Source: Pararoseomonas baculiformis
Lineage (GTDB): Bacteria; Pseudomonadota; Alphaproteobacteria; Acetobacterales; Acetobacteraceae
Direction of reading: 5' to 3'
Assembly (NCBI RefSeq): GCF_017813395.1
Contig: NZ_JAGIZB010000024.1
Coordinates: forward strand, 1 to 64,000
DNA length: 64,000 bases
In this document: positions 18,201-27,229 of the stretch, in pieces
Numbering within the stretch: position 1 is the first letter of the stretch
Layout of the letters: each line of letters starts with the position of its first letter
Program-made: the position numbers and the translations under genes
The notes under the pieces: model-generated
The model's database searches: none
The model's input: the letters and a program-made list of their open reading frames with translations, nothing else
What the model was told of the DNA's origin: nothing

Positions 18201-19815
18201 CCATCGCTTCGTCCATCGATGGCAGGAAATGATGGGCGGGATGCTGGAGGCCTGCGACGCCTTCGTCACCACCTCCCCCAGCGCCAGGACCACGCTGCTG
18301 GCCAACTTCCCCTTCCTGGCCGAGCGCGACTTCCGCGTCATTCCGCATGGCCGCAGCTTCGCGCGCATGGAGATGCTGGGTGCGGAGCCAACGCTGGACG
18401 AGAAGCTGCGTGTCCTCGTTCCCGGCAATGTCTCCTCCTCCAAGGGCGGTGGCCTGGTCGCGGCCATGGCCGCGCTGGACCGCGGGCGGGAAGTAGAGTT
18501 CCACATCCTCGGCGCGGTGGATGCCAGCCTCGCCCGCGCACCCGGCATCGTGCTGCATGGCCGCTACGACCGCTCCGATTTCGCCGCTCATGTCGCGCGC
18601 ATCCGGCCGCATCTCGGCGCCATCCTGTCGCTCTGGCCTGAAACCTACTGCCACACCCTGACGGAATGCTGGGCGACGGGGCTGCCCGTGATGGCCACCG
18701 CCCTTGGCGCCCTGGCCGAGCGCCTGGCCGAGCATCCCGGCGGATGGCTCGTGGACCGCTGGATGGAACCAGAGGCCATGCTCGCCCTGCTGCACCGGCT
18801 GCGCCGTGCCCCGGGCGAGCTGCGCGCCCGCCGCGACGCCGTGCTGGACTGGCAGGCCACCACTGGCCGGCACCGCGATGCAACCGCCATGGCCGTGGAA
18901 TACGACCGACTCTACCGCCAGGTCCTCGCCCGCAGCCGCGCCTTCCGCACGGAAGCCTTGGCGCCCCGCGTGGTGCTGACCCTGGGCAGGCACGGCGGCG
19001 CGCTGCCCACGCCGCTTGCTGTCGCCACGCGCAACTTTGTCTCCCGCCCCTTCATCTTCCGTGCGGTCACGCCCTCCTTCCCCTTCGGTCATCCCGCCAC
19101 AGGCACAGCCGATGCGGTGCTGGTGGAGCCGGATGCCCTGCCGCCCGGCGACCTGGAGAGAATGCGCCGCCGCTGCGCCGCCGCCGGCCTGCCTGTCATC
19201 GAGGCCGGAGGGGGCGCAGGGGGCGTCGCGACCGGCCTCGGGCTTGATCCCGCGCGCTGGCTGGCCGAGGAGCGCGCCGCGCCACCCCCACCAGCCGAGG
19301 CCGATGCCCCGGCCAGGATTCTCTATCTCGCCGATCCGGACGACGTGCTCCTCCCGGCGCTCCGGCCTGTTTTCGAGGATCTGAAAGCGCTCGGCGTCGC
19401 CACCCTGCATGTGCTGGGGGCGCCCGCGTCCGAGGAGGACTGGTACCAGCCCCTCCAGCCGGCCGGGGATGATGCAGTCGCAACGCTCCGGCAGGCTGCG
19501 CCCGCCCACCAGATCGGGCTGGCCCGGCCCGGCCAGGCCATGCTGGCGCTGCAGGCCCTCGGCCTGCCCGTGCTGCCCATCCCGCCCACCCTGTCGGCGG
19601 AGGACCCGGGGATAGCCGGGCGGGCGCAGGATGAGTTGCTGCGCGCCCTGGCCGAACTGGCCGCCGACAAGCGCCGGCGAGAGGGAATGGCGAAGGAAGC
19701 CACCCGTGCTGCACGCGCCGCGATCCTGCACGCGCGACCGGGCCGAGATCTCGACGCCGCGCTGGCGGAGCGCCTGGCCGAGGCGCGGCCCCAGCCCGCG
19801 CTGGCCGACGCATGA
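15220..19815 (+). CDS. Giant multi-domain glycosyltransferase (repeat modules + GT2 + GT4-like)
   Basis: About 1531 residues. Two tandem copies of a 222-residue unit (15229 and 15895) are followed by a related shorter module near 16530-16740. A GT2 domain then starts near 16885 (MAIVIPIHNAAAELERCVESVL, LILVDDASPD, LLNSDTEV as the metal-binding region), and a GT-B/GT4-like domain starts near 17720 (LLYVISTESGGTPQTNRDLMEAL, LPVVFSFHDFYTVCP, CHTLTECWATGLPVMATALGAL). A C-terminal region after 18960 is unassigned. ATG 15220 is chosen because GAGG lies 7 bases upstream and the first repeat begins three residues later; ATGs at 15139 and 15202 are alternatives. It heads a plus-strand polysaccharide block. 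Sugar donors are unknown. Confidence 0.85.
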   Translation: MIQGHIEVFARHGNHLHVAGWLRAPEERLAAELPRLVIFSGAERWEFPLRRLRPRRDLPQEKDWPAGYGFQLLLKAPPSGESSTASLLLGGESVALTPAPLRETRFKPRGGMDAPDGRGIRGWVFQPPGEVAELGVDGHAIPLVPDLHRPDLPFDDGSETPHLGFELSLDALLALLRENAPALNLLDGQAHELVLRACGTELARRSASFDPGMLTRSFRRDPRFGGHVEVFAQEGNRLYVAGWFRAPDSMLAEEPARLRIAWGETRREMPMRRLRERRDLPAQDDRPAGRGFQVLIDAPASAGPATALLLAGEEVVPLTPAQLEPGPFQPRGGMDNPDRDGIRGWVVDLSGRQPSIQLEGSHPIPLSLDLHRPDLFFDDGTEQPLFGFHLPLEVLAAALRQARPDAALFDGRSRELILTASGTELARRSLAVRLDMMGMLERSSDGEAVGWLAEPGRPLASQQVDIVLDGTRWASVDASIPRPDLAKHSIALRGGGFRVALPSLHPGEGGPLPIAAVPRHGTDPIPGATVLEDLPPWRKDRGEVAWRLPVDGDPPMAIVIPIHNAAAELERCVESVLRHTTGTARLILVDDASPDPAVGSLLRRWQEIPGVEIHRNVENLGFTRSANRGIELAGRDDVVLLNSDTEVGPGWLDGLRAAAHSGPRTGTATALSNNAGVVSVPEFNTANALPPWLAVEDMARLVRGAALSLYPAVPTGHGFCLYLRRNMLDEVGLLDAEAFPRGYGEENDLCMRALRAGFENVVDDRSYVWHQRSASFGAEKAALIASARGVLDERYPEYRTMIRMFEGDPAMLAMRWRVRRALDRTRAAGSTPRPRLLYVISTESGGTPQTNRDLMEALSDRYEPWVLRCDSRSITLSRHRASGAELVEAHRLERPIEPATHRSSEYDRLIADLLLRHGFELVHIRHIAWHGLGLTGICRRLNLPVVFSFHDFYTVCPVTKLLDAEGRFCAGPCTPGEADCTAELWNAEAMPPLRHRFVHRWQEMMGGMLEACDAFVTTSPSARTTLLANFPFLAERDFRVIPHGRSFARMEMLGAEPTLDEKLRVLVPGNVSSSKGGGLVAAMAALDRGREVEFHILGAVDASLARAPGIVLHGRYDRSDFAAHVARIRPHLGAILSLWPETYCHTLTECWATGLPVMATALGALAERLAEHPGGWLVDRWMEPEAMLALLHRLRRAPGELRARRDAVLDWQATTGRHRDATAMAVEYDRLYRQVLARSRAFRTEALAPRVVLTLGRHGGALPTPLAVATRNFVSRPFIFRAVTPSFPFGHPATGTADAVLVEPDALPPGDLERMRRRCAAAGLPVIEAGGGAGGVATGLGLDPARWLAEERAAPPPPAEADAPARILYLADPDDVLLPALRPVFEDLKALGVATLHVLGAPASEEDWYQPLQPAGDDAVATLRQAAPAHQIGLARPGQAMLALQALGLPVLPIPPTLSAEDPGIAGRAQDELLRALAELAADKRRREGMAKEATRAARAAILHARPGRDLDAALAERLAEARPQPALADA
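15229..16518 (+). repeat. Two in-gene tandem repeats of about 222 codons
   Basis: Unit 1 starts at 15229 (GHIEVFARHGNHLHVAGWLRAP) and unit 2 at 15895 (GHVEVFAQEGNRLYVAGWFRAP). Matching landmarks recur in each: LR-RRDLP, GFQ-L--AP, RGGMD-PD--GIRGWV, DLHRPDL-FDDG and CGTELARRS/SGTELARRS. Protein similarity is high but DNA has diverged, so this is an old duplication. Confidence 0.85.
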
Positions 19816-19850
19816 TCGCCAGGCCGGTTCCCGCCAACGCTGGCGCGAGC

Positions 19851-19864
19851 AGGAGCGGCGCTTG
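19851..19864 (+). promoter_or_regulatory. Ribosome binding site deciding a TTG start
   Basis: AGGAG at 19851-19855 is followed, after six bases, by TTG at 19862. This start removes 77 low-complexity Arg/Trp/Pro residues that the longest frame would add and that overlap the preceding gene in another frame. Confidence 0.65.
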
Positions 19865-22800
19865 AGCAGCGCTTCCTCCCTTCCCCCCCGCGGCCGGATC
19901 GATGGCATCCTCGATGGCCGGCTGCGCGGCTGGCTCTGGGATCCCGCGCGCCCCGAAGAGGTGCTGACGGCGGAGATCCTGGTGGATGGGGAGCCCGTGG
20001 CGAGTCTTCCCGCCGCCCTGCGGCGGGGGGATTTGCAACGCGCCGGTATCGGCAACGGAGCCCATGGCTTCGACTGGCGCCTGCCCCCCGCTCTCTCCGC
20101 CAGGGGCGACATCCGCGTGTCGCTTCGCACGCGGATCGGCGGCCAGCTGCTGGTCCTGGATCAGCGCGACATCCCCGCGGCGGAGCACCAGGCCATCATG
20201 GGGCGGCTTGAGGAGCCGCGGCGCGGAAGGCTGGTCGGCTGGGCCTATGATCCGGCACATCCCGCACGGCATCTCCGCGTCACGCTCCAGCTGCCCGACG
20301 GTGCCTCCATTCCCGTCCTGGCGAATCGCCGCCGCGGCGATCTGCAGCGCGCCGGGATCGGCGATGGCTCCCATGGGTTCGAGATACCCCTCACCGCCCT
20401 TCCGCTGGATGGCATGCAGGAGTTGGAGGTCTCGGCGGTCGTGCGCGATGGCGGGGCGGAGCGCCTGATCGGCAGGCGCCGCCTCACGCCTTCGGCGGAT
20501 CTGCTCTGCGACCTTGCCGAGGCCGCGATGATCCTCGGGCGCTACGAGGAGGCCGAGGAGCGCCTGGTAAAGGCTGCCACCTTGGATCCGGCCTCCCCAC
20601 GGCCGCATCTCACCCTCGCGGAGCTGCATGAGGGGCAGGCGGACGCCACCTCCGCCATCGCCGCCCTTTCACAGGCGCTGACGCGCGCCCCTGCCGCAGA
20701 GCAGGACCTCATCCGCGAAAGGCTGGGCGAGTTGCGGCGCCGGCAGGCCGTGCAGAGCGTGCCAGCCCTGCAGCACTGGCCGGCCACGCATCCCCGCACC
20801 ATGCCGGAAGGGCCGCGCATCGGCGTCATCTCCTGGGACCTGGCGCACAACCCGCTGGGGCGGGCCTGGGTGCTGGCGGAGCTTGGCGCCCATCTCGGCC
20901 CAACCGAGATCGTCGGCCCGCTGTTCCCGGCCTTCGGCACCTCGCTCTGGGCACCGCTGCGGGACAGTGATCGCGGCCTGTCCATCAGCGGCTACATGGC
21001 CGATGGCTTCGCCAGCTTCGTGAACGGCGCCATCCGGCTGGTGCTGGACCATCCCTGCGACATCGCGTGGGTCTGCAAGCCTCGCTTCCCCGGGTTGTTC
21101 ATCGGGCTGCTGCAACGGCTGATCCACGGCGCCCGCATCCTGGTCGATATCGACGACGACGAGCTGGCATTCGTGCATGCCGAGGAGCCGCTGACCCTCG
21201 ACACCTTCCTCGCGGAAAGCGGCCCCGAGGACTGGAAAGATCCCTACGGGACGCGCTGGACCCGGCTTGCCCAGTCGATGATCGGCTGGGGCGATGCCGT
21301 CACGGTCTGCAACCCGGTGCTGCAGGCCCGCCATGGCGGCATCATCATCCGGCATGCACGCGACGAGGCGGCCTATGACCCCGCGCGAATCGACCGCCAG
21401 GCGGTGCGGGCGGAGTTCGGCTTCGGGGAGGACGACAAGGTCGTGCTCTTCCTCGGCACGCCGCGCCGGCACAAGGGGCTGATCGAAGTTGCGGAGGCGC
21501 TACGGGAGTTGGGCGACCCGCGCGTGGTGCTCTGCATCATCGGGACCATCGCGGACCGCGAGCTCCGCGGCCGCCTGCTGGGCTTCGGGGGATTGCGGGT
21601 TTCCCTGCATCCCGACCAGCCCTTCCGCCGCGCGGCAGAGCTGAACGCCATGGCCGACCTGGTTTGCCTGCTGCAGGATCCGGAAAGCCCGATCGCGCAG
21701 AGCCAGACCCCGGCGAAGCTGACCGACGCGCTCGCCGTCGGTACCCCCGTTCTGGCCCGCGCGGCCCCGCCGCTGAACGACCTGCTGCCCGGTGCCATGC
21801 AGGAAGGAGAGGATATCACCCAGGCGCTGCGCCGCGCGCTCGAGGCTGGGCGCGGCGCCGTGGACGGGCGCGCCGTCTTTCTGCAGGAGCTCTCCTACGC
21901 CGCCAACCTCCCGCGCGCGCGGGAGGCGCTCGAAGCCGCCCGGGCCGCGACGGACGGAGTGCCGCAAGGCTTCCTGCGGCTGCTGGCCCATCTGGACCAG
22001 CACATGCCCGGGCTGATCGAGCCCGATCTGACACGGCATCTCGGAGGCGCGATTCCCGCCTTCCCGCGCATCGGCAGGCTCGCCTCTCTCGAGGAGGGGA
22101 TCAACATCGCCTTCTTCTGGAAGCAGAATGATTCCGGCCTTTACGGGCGCCGCCAGGACATGCTGCTCGAGCAACTGGAGCGACTGCCCTCGGTGCGCCG
22201 CATCCTGCATGTCGACGCGCCGATCTCGGCGGATAAGCTGGAAGCGATGTCCGGCTCTCGTGCGCCCAGCCAGCACCGCTTCGGCGCAGGCGCCACGCTG
22301 CAGCGCTTTCTCCGCCTGCAGGACCGCGGGAAGGTGCATCGCCGCGTCTTCCTGCATGCTGGGCGGAATGCCAGCGTGCTCGGCCAGCCCCTGCCGCACC
22401 GGGCGCTCTTTCCACAGGCCGTCGGACAATGGCTGCGGGAACTGGACATGACCTCGAACCTGCTTGCCTGGGTCTGCCCCGTCGTGCCGATGTTCCCGGA
22501 GGTGCAGGCGCGGCTCGGCTTTTCCTTCATCGTGTCGGACGTGATCGACGACCAGCGGCAATGGCCCATGCGCCCCGGCGCACGCGCCGAGATGGAAGCG
22601 AATTACCGCGCCACCTTCGCGGCCAGTGACCTGCTCCTCGCCAACTGTGCACCCGTGGCAGAATGGATGGAGGCCGAGGGCTTCCGTCCCCTGCTCGTGC
22701 CCAACGGGATGGAACTGCATGAGGGCGTGGAGGGCTGGCCCGTGCCATCCGCCCTTTCGGGCCTCCCGCGCCCCATCATCGGCTATGCCGGCAACCTGCA

Positions 22801-23296
22801 GGACCGCGTGGACTGGGAGCTTATCGCCGGGCTGGCCGATGCCCGGCCCGGCTGGTCCTTCGTGCTGATCGGCGCCACCCCGGGCGATACGCGGGCGGCG
22901 GAAGCAATGGCGCGTCCAAACATCCACGCGACCGGCGTGGTACCCTATGCGGAAGCCAAGGCGCATATCGCGGCTTTCGACGCGGCGATCATCCCGCATC
23001 TCCGCACCGGCCTTTCGGAGCGGATGAACCCGCTGAAGCTCTATGTGTATCGCAGCCTCGGCCTGCCCGTGGTCTCGACGCCCATCGCCAATCTGGAAGA
23101 CCTGGCGGGGGAGATCCGCATCGCGGCGACGCCCGAGGACTTCCTCTCCGCTCTCGATGGGGCGCTGGAGGAGCGGCGCAGAGGGCGGATCTGGCCGGAG
23201 CCCGCCAGGATGCGCGCCCTGTCCTGGGAGTCCCGGATGCAGGCCATCATGGCGGGCTTGCGCGATGCCTTTGCCAGGAAGGGTGCCGCGCCATGA
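19862..23296 (+). CDS. Dual GT4-type glycosyltransferase with repeat modules and a TPR-like segment
   Basis: About 1144 residues from the TTG start. Two roughly 90-residue modules open the protein (GRIDGILDGRLRGWLWDP and GRLEEPRRGRLVGWAYDP, each reaching RRGDLQRAGIG and HGF). A TPR-like helical pair follows (LCDLAEAAMILGRYEEAEERLVKAATLDP). The first GT-B domain (from about 20815) contains VVLFLGTPRRHKGLIEVAEAL and a PAKLTDALAVGTPVLA acceptor region. The second GT-B domain (from about 22100) contains PIIGYAGNLQDRVDWELI and MNPLKLYVYRSLGLPVVST. The modules are related to those of the upstream giant enzyme. It ends with an ATGA overlap with the next gene. Probably elongates a surface or exported glycan; donors unknown. 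Confidence 0.85.
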   Translation: MSSASSLPPRGRIDGILDGRLRGWLWDPARPEEVLTAEILVDGEPVASLPAALRRGDLQRAGIGNGAHGFDWRLPPALSARGDIRVSLRTRIGGQLLVLDQRDIPAAEHQAIMGRLEEPRRGRLVGWAYDPAHPARHLRVTLQLPDGASIPVLANRRRGDLQRAGIGDGSHGFEIPLTALPLDGMQELEVSAVVRDGGAERLIGRRRLTPSADLLCDLAEAAMILGRYEEAEERLVKAATLDPASPRPHLTLAELHEGQADATSAIAALSQALTRAPAAEQDLIRERLGELRRRQAVQSVPALQHWPATHPRTMPEGPRIGVISWDLAHNPLGRAWVLAELGAHLGPTEIVGPLFPAFGTSLWAPLRDSDRGLSISGYMADGFASFVNGAIRLVLDHPCDIAWVCKPRFPGLFIGLLQRLIHGARILVDIDDDELAFVHAEEPLTLDTFLAESGPEDWKDPYGTRWTRLAQSMIGWGDAVTVCNPVLQARHGGIIIRHARDEAAYDPARIDRQAVRAEFGFGEDDKVVLFLGTPRRHKGLIEVAEALRELGDPRVVLCIIGTIADRELRGRLLGFGGLRVSLHPDQPFRRAAELNAMADLVCLLQDPESPIAQSQTPAKLTDALAVGTPVLARAAPPLNDLLPGAMQEGEDITQALRRALEAGRGAVDGRAVFLQELSYAANLPRAREALEAARAATDGVPQGFLRLLAHLDQHMPGLIEPDLTRHLGGAIPAFPRIGRLASLEEGINIAFFWKQNDSGLYGRRQDMLLEQLERLPSVRRILHVDAPISADKLEAMSGSRAPSQHRFGAGATLQRFLRLQDRGKVHRRVFLHAGRNASVLGQPLPHRALFPQAVGQWLRELDMTSNLLAWVCPVVPMFPEVQARLGFSFIVSDVIDDQRQWPMRPGARAEMEANYRATFAASDLLLANCAPVAEWMEAEGFRPLLVPNGMELHEGVEGWPVPSALSGLPRPIIGYAGNLQDRVDWELIAGLADARPGWSFVLIGATPGDTRAAEAMARPNIHATGVVPYAEAKAHIAAFDAAIIPHLRTGLSERMNPLKLYVYRSLGLPVVSTPIANLEDLAGEIRIAATPEDFLSALDGALEERRRGRIWPEPARMRALSWESRMQAIMAGLRDAFARKGAAP

Positions 23297-26067
23297 ACCG
23301 GAAGGCAGCCCTGCATGCGCCCCCCCGCGGCAAGGATAGCGAGTTGCGGATGAACACCCGAACCCTGCCCGCGGCCGATTCCGGCGAGGCCCTGTCCGCG
23401 CATCGCTGCCCGATCTGCGGCGGCACGGAATTCAGCCCGTTCAACGGGCGCGAGATGGCACGCTGCGCCAGTTGCAAGGCGGTGGAGCGCAACCGGCTCC
23501 TCTGGATGCTGCTGCAGAAGATGGGCGTGCTGCGGACCGGCATGCGCGTGTTGCACATGGCTCCGGAGACGGGCATTGCGCGGCAACTGTGGGACCTGTG
23601 CGGGGACCGCTACCACCCCTCCGACATCGAACCGGAGCGCTACCGCAGCCGTTTCGTGCAGCTGCGCCCCATGGATCTCTGCACGGACCTGCAGAAGCTT
23701 CCTTCGCGAAGCTTCGACCTGATCCTGCACAGCCATGTGCTGGAGCACCTGCCCTGCGATGTGGAAGCCGTGCTCGGGGAGATGGAGCGCATCCTGGCGC
23801 CGGGCGGACACCATTTCTTCTCCGTGCCCATCCGGGGCGACGCGACGCAGGAGGATCTGGACGAACGCCTCACGCCCGATGAGAGGCGCCGCCTCTTCGG
23901 CCAGGACGACCATATGCGGATCTTCGGGGCCACTGATCTGGTGGAGTTGCTGCAGCGTGTATGGGGCGACCAGAACCCGGTCATCGAGCCGCTCTCCCTG
24001 CTGACGCCCGAGGAACTGGCCAGCGCAGGGATTCCTGACGTCGCCTGGCGGGGCATCAGCGGCCATTCCGTGTTCCATCGCCAGCGGCCGGTCTGCTGGC
24101 CGCTCCGGATCCGGGCTGCATCCGTCCCCCCCGCTCCACTGGCCGGGCCGCATCCGCCACCGGTGGCAACCGGTGGCCCACGCCTGATCCTGGTGACGGG
24201 CGCGCGCCCTGCCGGGGTTACGCCGATGGAGCGCTGGCTGCGCTCGGCCAGATCCCATCTGCAGCCTTTGGGCGTGCAGGCCTGGCCGGCGGGCGAGGAC
24301 CCCATGGCGACCCTGTTCGCCGGCTTCGGCACGCCGGAGCGCCTCGCAGGACAGGAGGGCTGGCTCCGCCGGGCGCAGGCACGCCCGGGCGGGCTCCGTT
24401 CCCCCGAGGCCGCGCGCGTGCGGCTTGATGCCTGGCTCGACAGCCTGGGCGAGGGAACGGGGCTGCTGCTGGCTGATGGCCTCTGGACCATGCAGCCCCC
24501 CGAGATTTCCGCCCTCGCCGGGCATCTGGCCGCAAGGCGGGTCCGCGCCAGCCTGCTGTGCTGGCTTCGCCCGCCGGCGGAGCAGATCGCCGCCATGCTG
24601 GAGGACCGGCTGCTGCGCGATCTCTCCCCCGATGCGCTGGGGCCCGGGATCGGCGCACGCTTCGCCCCCTCCTACAAGCGGCTGGATGCATGGCTCGGCA
24701 GCTTCGGCCCCCAGGCTGTGACGCTCTGCCTGTCGCCCGGGGAAGCACCGGAAGCCTGGCGGACGGCATTGGCCGGGCTCGGCATCGCCATTCCCGAAAC
24801 GCCGCTCCGCGGCGCGGGCCCGGCCGAGCCGAAGCCATCTCTCACCGCGGCACGGGCGCTCCTCGCCCTGCGCAGGGGTGGGCCGGGCAGCGCGGCCCTG
24901 GAGAAGAGGCTGGCGCGGCTGGAGGGCGAGCCACTGGCCTTCCCGGAAGCTGTCTGGCGCCGCCTGGAACCCGTGCTGGCGCGCGAGATCGGCTACCTCG
25001 CCGGGCGCTTCGGCCTGGATCCCGCCGCCTTGCAGGGCGATGTGGCCGTCATCGACGACGCGGCCTTCCAGGCCTGGGATGCCGAGACGCTCCGTCGCCT
25101 GTGCCTCGCACTCGATCAGGAGCGGCCTGCCGGGCATGGGGACGCTACGACCGACGGGGAAAGGCAGCCGCCCTCTCCTTGCCCTCCCGAAGTCCATGCG
25201 CGAAGGCCCAGGCCCTTCGCGCCTGCCTGGCGCCGCAGGGCGAAACGAGCTGACCAATCGACAAGGAGAGCCCTCATGGCAGAAGCCGCCCCGGAGGCCG
25301 TGAAGGCCGGGCCCGAGAAGCGCGCGCCCCGCGAGGCGGCGGGCACAGGCAACTGGCCGGTCTCGCGCATCAACCTGGGCATGCGCGCCCTGCTGCGCGA
25401 CAATCCCTGGCCTGAATTCGGCTATGGCGAGATCGAGCCCTTCCACCTCGCGCTGGACGGCAACGGGCGCGGTGGGCGGGAGCTCGTCACGGATATCATC
25501 AAGCAGCGCGAAGTCTCACTAATGGTGGAGATTGGATGCTTCCTCGGCGGCTCCACGCTCCAGTGGCTTCGCAGTTCGGAAAAGCTCACCGTCATCGGCG
25601 TCGATCCCTGGGACGATAACTGGGCGGCCTATATCGAGCGCATCGCGCAGGACCCGGTCCAGTCCCGCAGCCTCTGGCACCTGGGCGACGAGAAGATCGC
25701 CAGCATCGTGGCGGATATCCGGCGGCATGGAAGCTTCTGCGTCGCGATGAACAATCTGCGCCTCTACAAACAGCGCTTCTACCCCGTTCGGCGACGCTCG
25801 CCGGAGGCCCTGCACTACCTCCATGCCCGCGGCATCGTGCCCGAGCTGATCTACATCGATGCAGGCAAGCACCGCGAGGACCTGGACGCGGCCTTTGATC
25901 TCTTCCCGGACTCCATCCTCTGCGGCGACGACTGGCTCTGGCCTGACGCGACGGGCGTTCTGCGCATGCAGGAGCATGTGAAGGCCTTTGCCGCGGAAAA
26001 GGGATTCACGATCCAGGCCAACCGCCAGACCTGGCTGCTTCTTCCGCCCGAGAAGAAGGGCAAGTAG
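23293..26067 (+). CDS. Apparent fusion of zinc-ribbon methyltransferase and second methyltransferase
   Basis: 924 codons without a stop. Residues 38-62 hold a zinc ribbon (CPICGG and CASCKAVERNRL) leading into a methyltransferase-11-like domain (HSHVLEHLPCDVEAVLGEMERILAPGG). The middle (from about 24185, LILVTGARPAG) resembles a sulfotransferase/kinase-like fold. From about 25276 a distinct SAM-dependent methyltransferase-like domain begins (LMVEIGCFLGGSTLQWL, VIGVDPWDDNW, LIYIDAGKHREDLDAAFDLF). Residues between about 612 and 661 are Pro/Arg-rich and look like untranslated spacer. A hairpin and a strong internal ribosome site at 25263 with ATG 25276 suggest two original genes whose separating stop was lost. 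The second product alone would be about 263 residues. Confidence 0.75.
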   Translation: MNRKAALHAPPRGKDSELRMNTRTLPAADSGEALSAHRCPICGGTEFSPFNGREMARCASCKAVERNRLLWMLLQKMGVLRTGMRVLHMAPETGIARQLWDLCGDRYHPSDIEPERYRSRFVQLRPMDLCTDLQKLPSRSFDLILHSHVLEHLPCDVEAVLGEMERILAPGGHHFFSVPIRGDATQEDLDERLTPDERRRLFGQDDHMRIFGATDLVELLQRVWGDQNPVIEPLSLLTPEELASAGIPDVAWRGISGHSVFHRQRPVCWPLRIRAASVPPAPLAGPHPPPVATGGPRLILVTGARPAGVTPMERWLRSARSHLQPLGVQAWPAGEDPMATLFAGFGTPERLAGQEGWLRRAQARPGGLRSPEAARVRLDAWLDSLGEGTGLLLADGLWTMQPPEISALAGHLAARRVRASLLCWLRPPAEQIAAMLEDRLLRDLSPDALGPGIGARFAPSYKRLDAWLGSFGPQAVTLCLSPGEAPEAWRTALAGLGIAIPETPLRGAGPAEPKPSLTAARALLALRRGGPGSAALEKRLARLEGEPLAFPEAVWRRLEPVLAREIGYLAGRFGLDPAALQGDVAVIDDAAFQAWDAETLRRLCLALDQERPAGHGDATTDGERQPPSPCPPEVHARRPRPFAPAWRRRAKRADQSTRRALMAEAAPEAVKAGPEKRAPREAAGTGNWPVSRINLGMRALLRDNPWPEFGYGEIEPFHLALDGNGRGGRELVTDIIKQREVSLMVEIGCFLGGSTLQWLRSSEKLTVIGVDPWDDNWAAYIERIAQDPVQSRSLWHLGDEKIASIVADIRRHGSFCVAMNNLRLYKQRFYPVRRRSPEALHYLHARGIVPELIYIDAGKHREDLDAAFDLFPDSILCGDDWLWPDATGVLRMQEHVKAFAAEKGFTIQANRQTWLLLPPEKKGK
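25197..25278 (+). promoter_or_regulatory. Hairpin and internal ribosome binding site inside the fused ORF
   Basis: The inverted repeat GCGCGAAGG / CCTTCGCGC at about 25198-25222 resembles an intergenic hairpin. Downstream, AAGGAG at 25263-25268 lies 7 bases before ATG 25276, a strong initiation signal. Together they mark a former or still-used gene boundary. Confidence 0.6.
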
Positions 26068-26091
26068 CCCTCCACCCCGGAAGAGGGCACC

Positions 26092-26940
26092 TCAGCCCAG
26101 GGCCCAGGCGCGGCGCAGATCGGACAGGTGGCGGCGCATCCGCGCCGTGGCCTGCTCCTCCGGCAGGAGGCGGCGGAGCAGGCAGTGCAGGGCCACCACC
26201 TCCGCATAATGCGCGGCGGCGCTGGCCGCGCCGGTAACGCTGCCGCCGTGCCGTCGGTGCCGGCTCAGCGGGCGTGCCACATAGTGCACGCGCGCATCCT
26301 CCCGCATCGCCTCCACATAGACCCGCCAGTCCCCCGCGAAGCGCCAGCGCGCTACCTCCTCCCTCAGCCGCGCAAAGGCCGCCCGCAGCGCCTCCGTGCG
26401 CCAGAGCACGGCGCTTGCGCTCACCACGAGGTTGCGCGGGGCAAGGCAGCGCCGAAGAAATTCGCCGGCGGGGAATGCCGCGTCGCGTTCCAGCACCGGG
26501 TCGCCCATCGCGGCGCTGTAGCGCTTGCCACTCTCCTCGATCACCTCGCCCTCCGGCCCGATCGCCGCGCTGTCGGCGAAGGCGAAGGCGGCAGCCGGGT
26601 CGGCGGCAAGCCGCTTCGCCAGGATCTCCGCCATGCCGGGCTCCGCAGTGTCGTCGGCCTCCGCGATCCAGAGATAGGGTGTCCTCGTCTCGGCCAGTCC
26701 CCGCGCCCATTGGCGCAGCACGGAACCTGAATTCAGCGGGTTCCGCAGCACCGAAACAGGACAGGCGAACTCGGCCAGCAACGGTTCCGCCACGGCCATG
26801 CTGTTGTCGGTGGATGCATCATCCAGAAAGGTCAGGCCGCCCAGCACCTCGCCCTGCGACGCAATGGAGGCGAGGCGCTCGGGAAGGTAGCGGGCGTAGT
26901 TGTAGTTCGGGACGACAACACCGACGGTTCCCCTCAGCAT
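26092..26940 (-). CDS. Family 2 glycosyltransferase
   Basis: 282 residues. The nucleotide-sugar-binding N-terminus [21 protein letters not shown], followed by [10 protein letters not shown] and the Asp-rich metal site [11 protein letters not shown], identifies the GT-A/GT2 fold. No membrane segment is evident, so it probably acts at the cytoplasmic face of the membrane. It is convergent with the plus-strand glycan block, its stop 25 bp from that block's last stop, and diverges from selD. A short GCCCTC/GAGGGC hairpin lies between the convergent stops. It is likely part of the same polysaccharide locus. Confidence 0.88.
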   Translation of the reverse strand: MLRGTVGVVVPNYNYARYLPERLASIASQGEVLGGLTFLDDASTDNSMAVAEPLLAEFACPVSVLRNPLNSGSVLRQWARGLAETRTPYLWIAEADDTAEPGMAEILAKRLAADPAAAFAFADSAAIGPEGEVIEESGKRYSAAMGDPVLERDAAFPAGEFLRRCLAPRNLVVSASAVLWRTEALRAAFARLREEVARWRFAGDWRVYVEAMREDARVHYVARPLSRHRRHGGSVTGAASAAAHYAEVVALHCLLRRLLPEEQATARMRRHLSDLRRAWALG

Positions 26941-27229
26941 GGCTCAGCCATCCGCACGGCCAGTCCGCTTCCCGGCACGGATAGTTCCGTTCCTCGCAAG
27001 GGCATCTCTCCCCGGATTGTCGCGCGGCGGCTACTCCGCCGGACCGGCCCGGGGACGCGTGAGCCGCCATAGCCATCCCACCGGCACGGGGTGGCGGCAC
27101 AAGGTATCGGCAGCCGTGCCGGATGCAACCTTCGCAGGCCGCCCCTCCCCGGCAGGGGATCAGGGCGTTGCAGCCCATCCCTTTCACAGCCAGGGGGCCA
27201 GCGCCATCTGCGGCGTCCCTGGGGCTAGA

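Noticed and set aside
17416-20130. Minus-strand frame of about 900 codons opposite the giant glycosyltransferase genes
   Set aside because: Antisense of recognisable GT2/GT4 domains; no start signal and no protein character.
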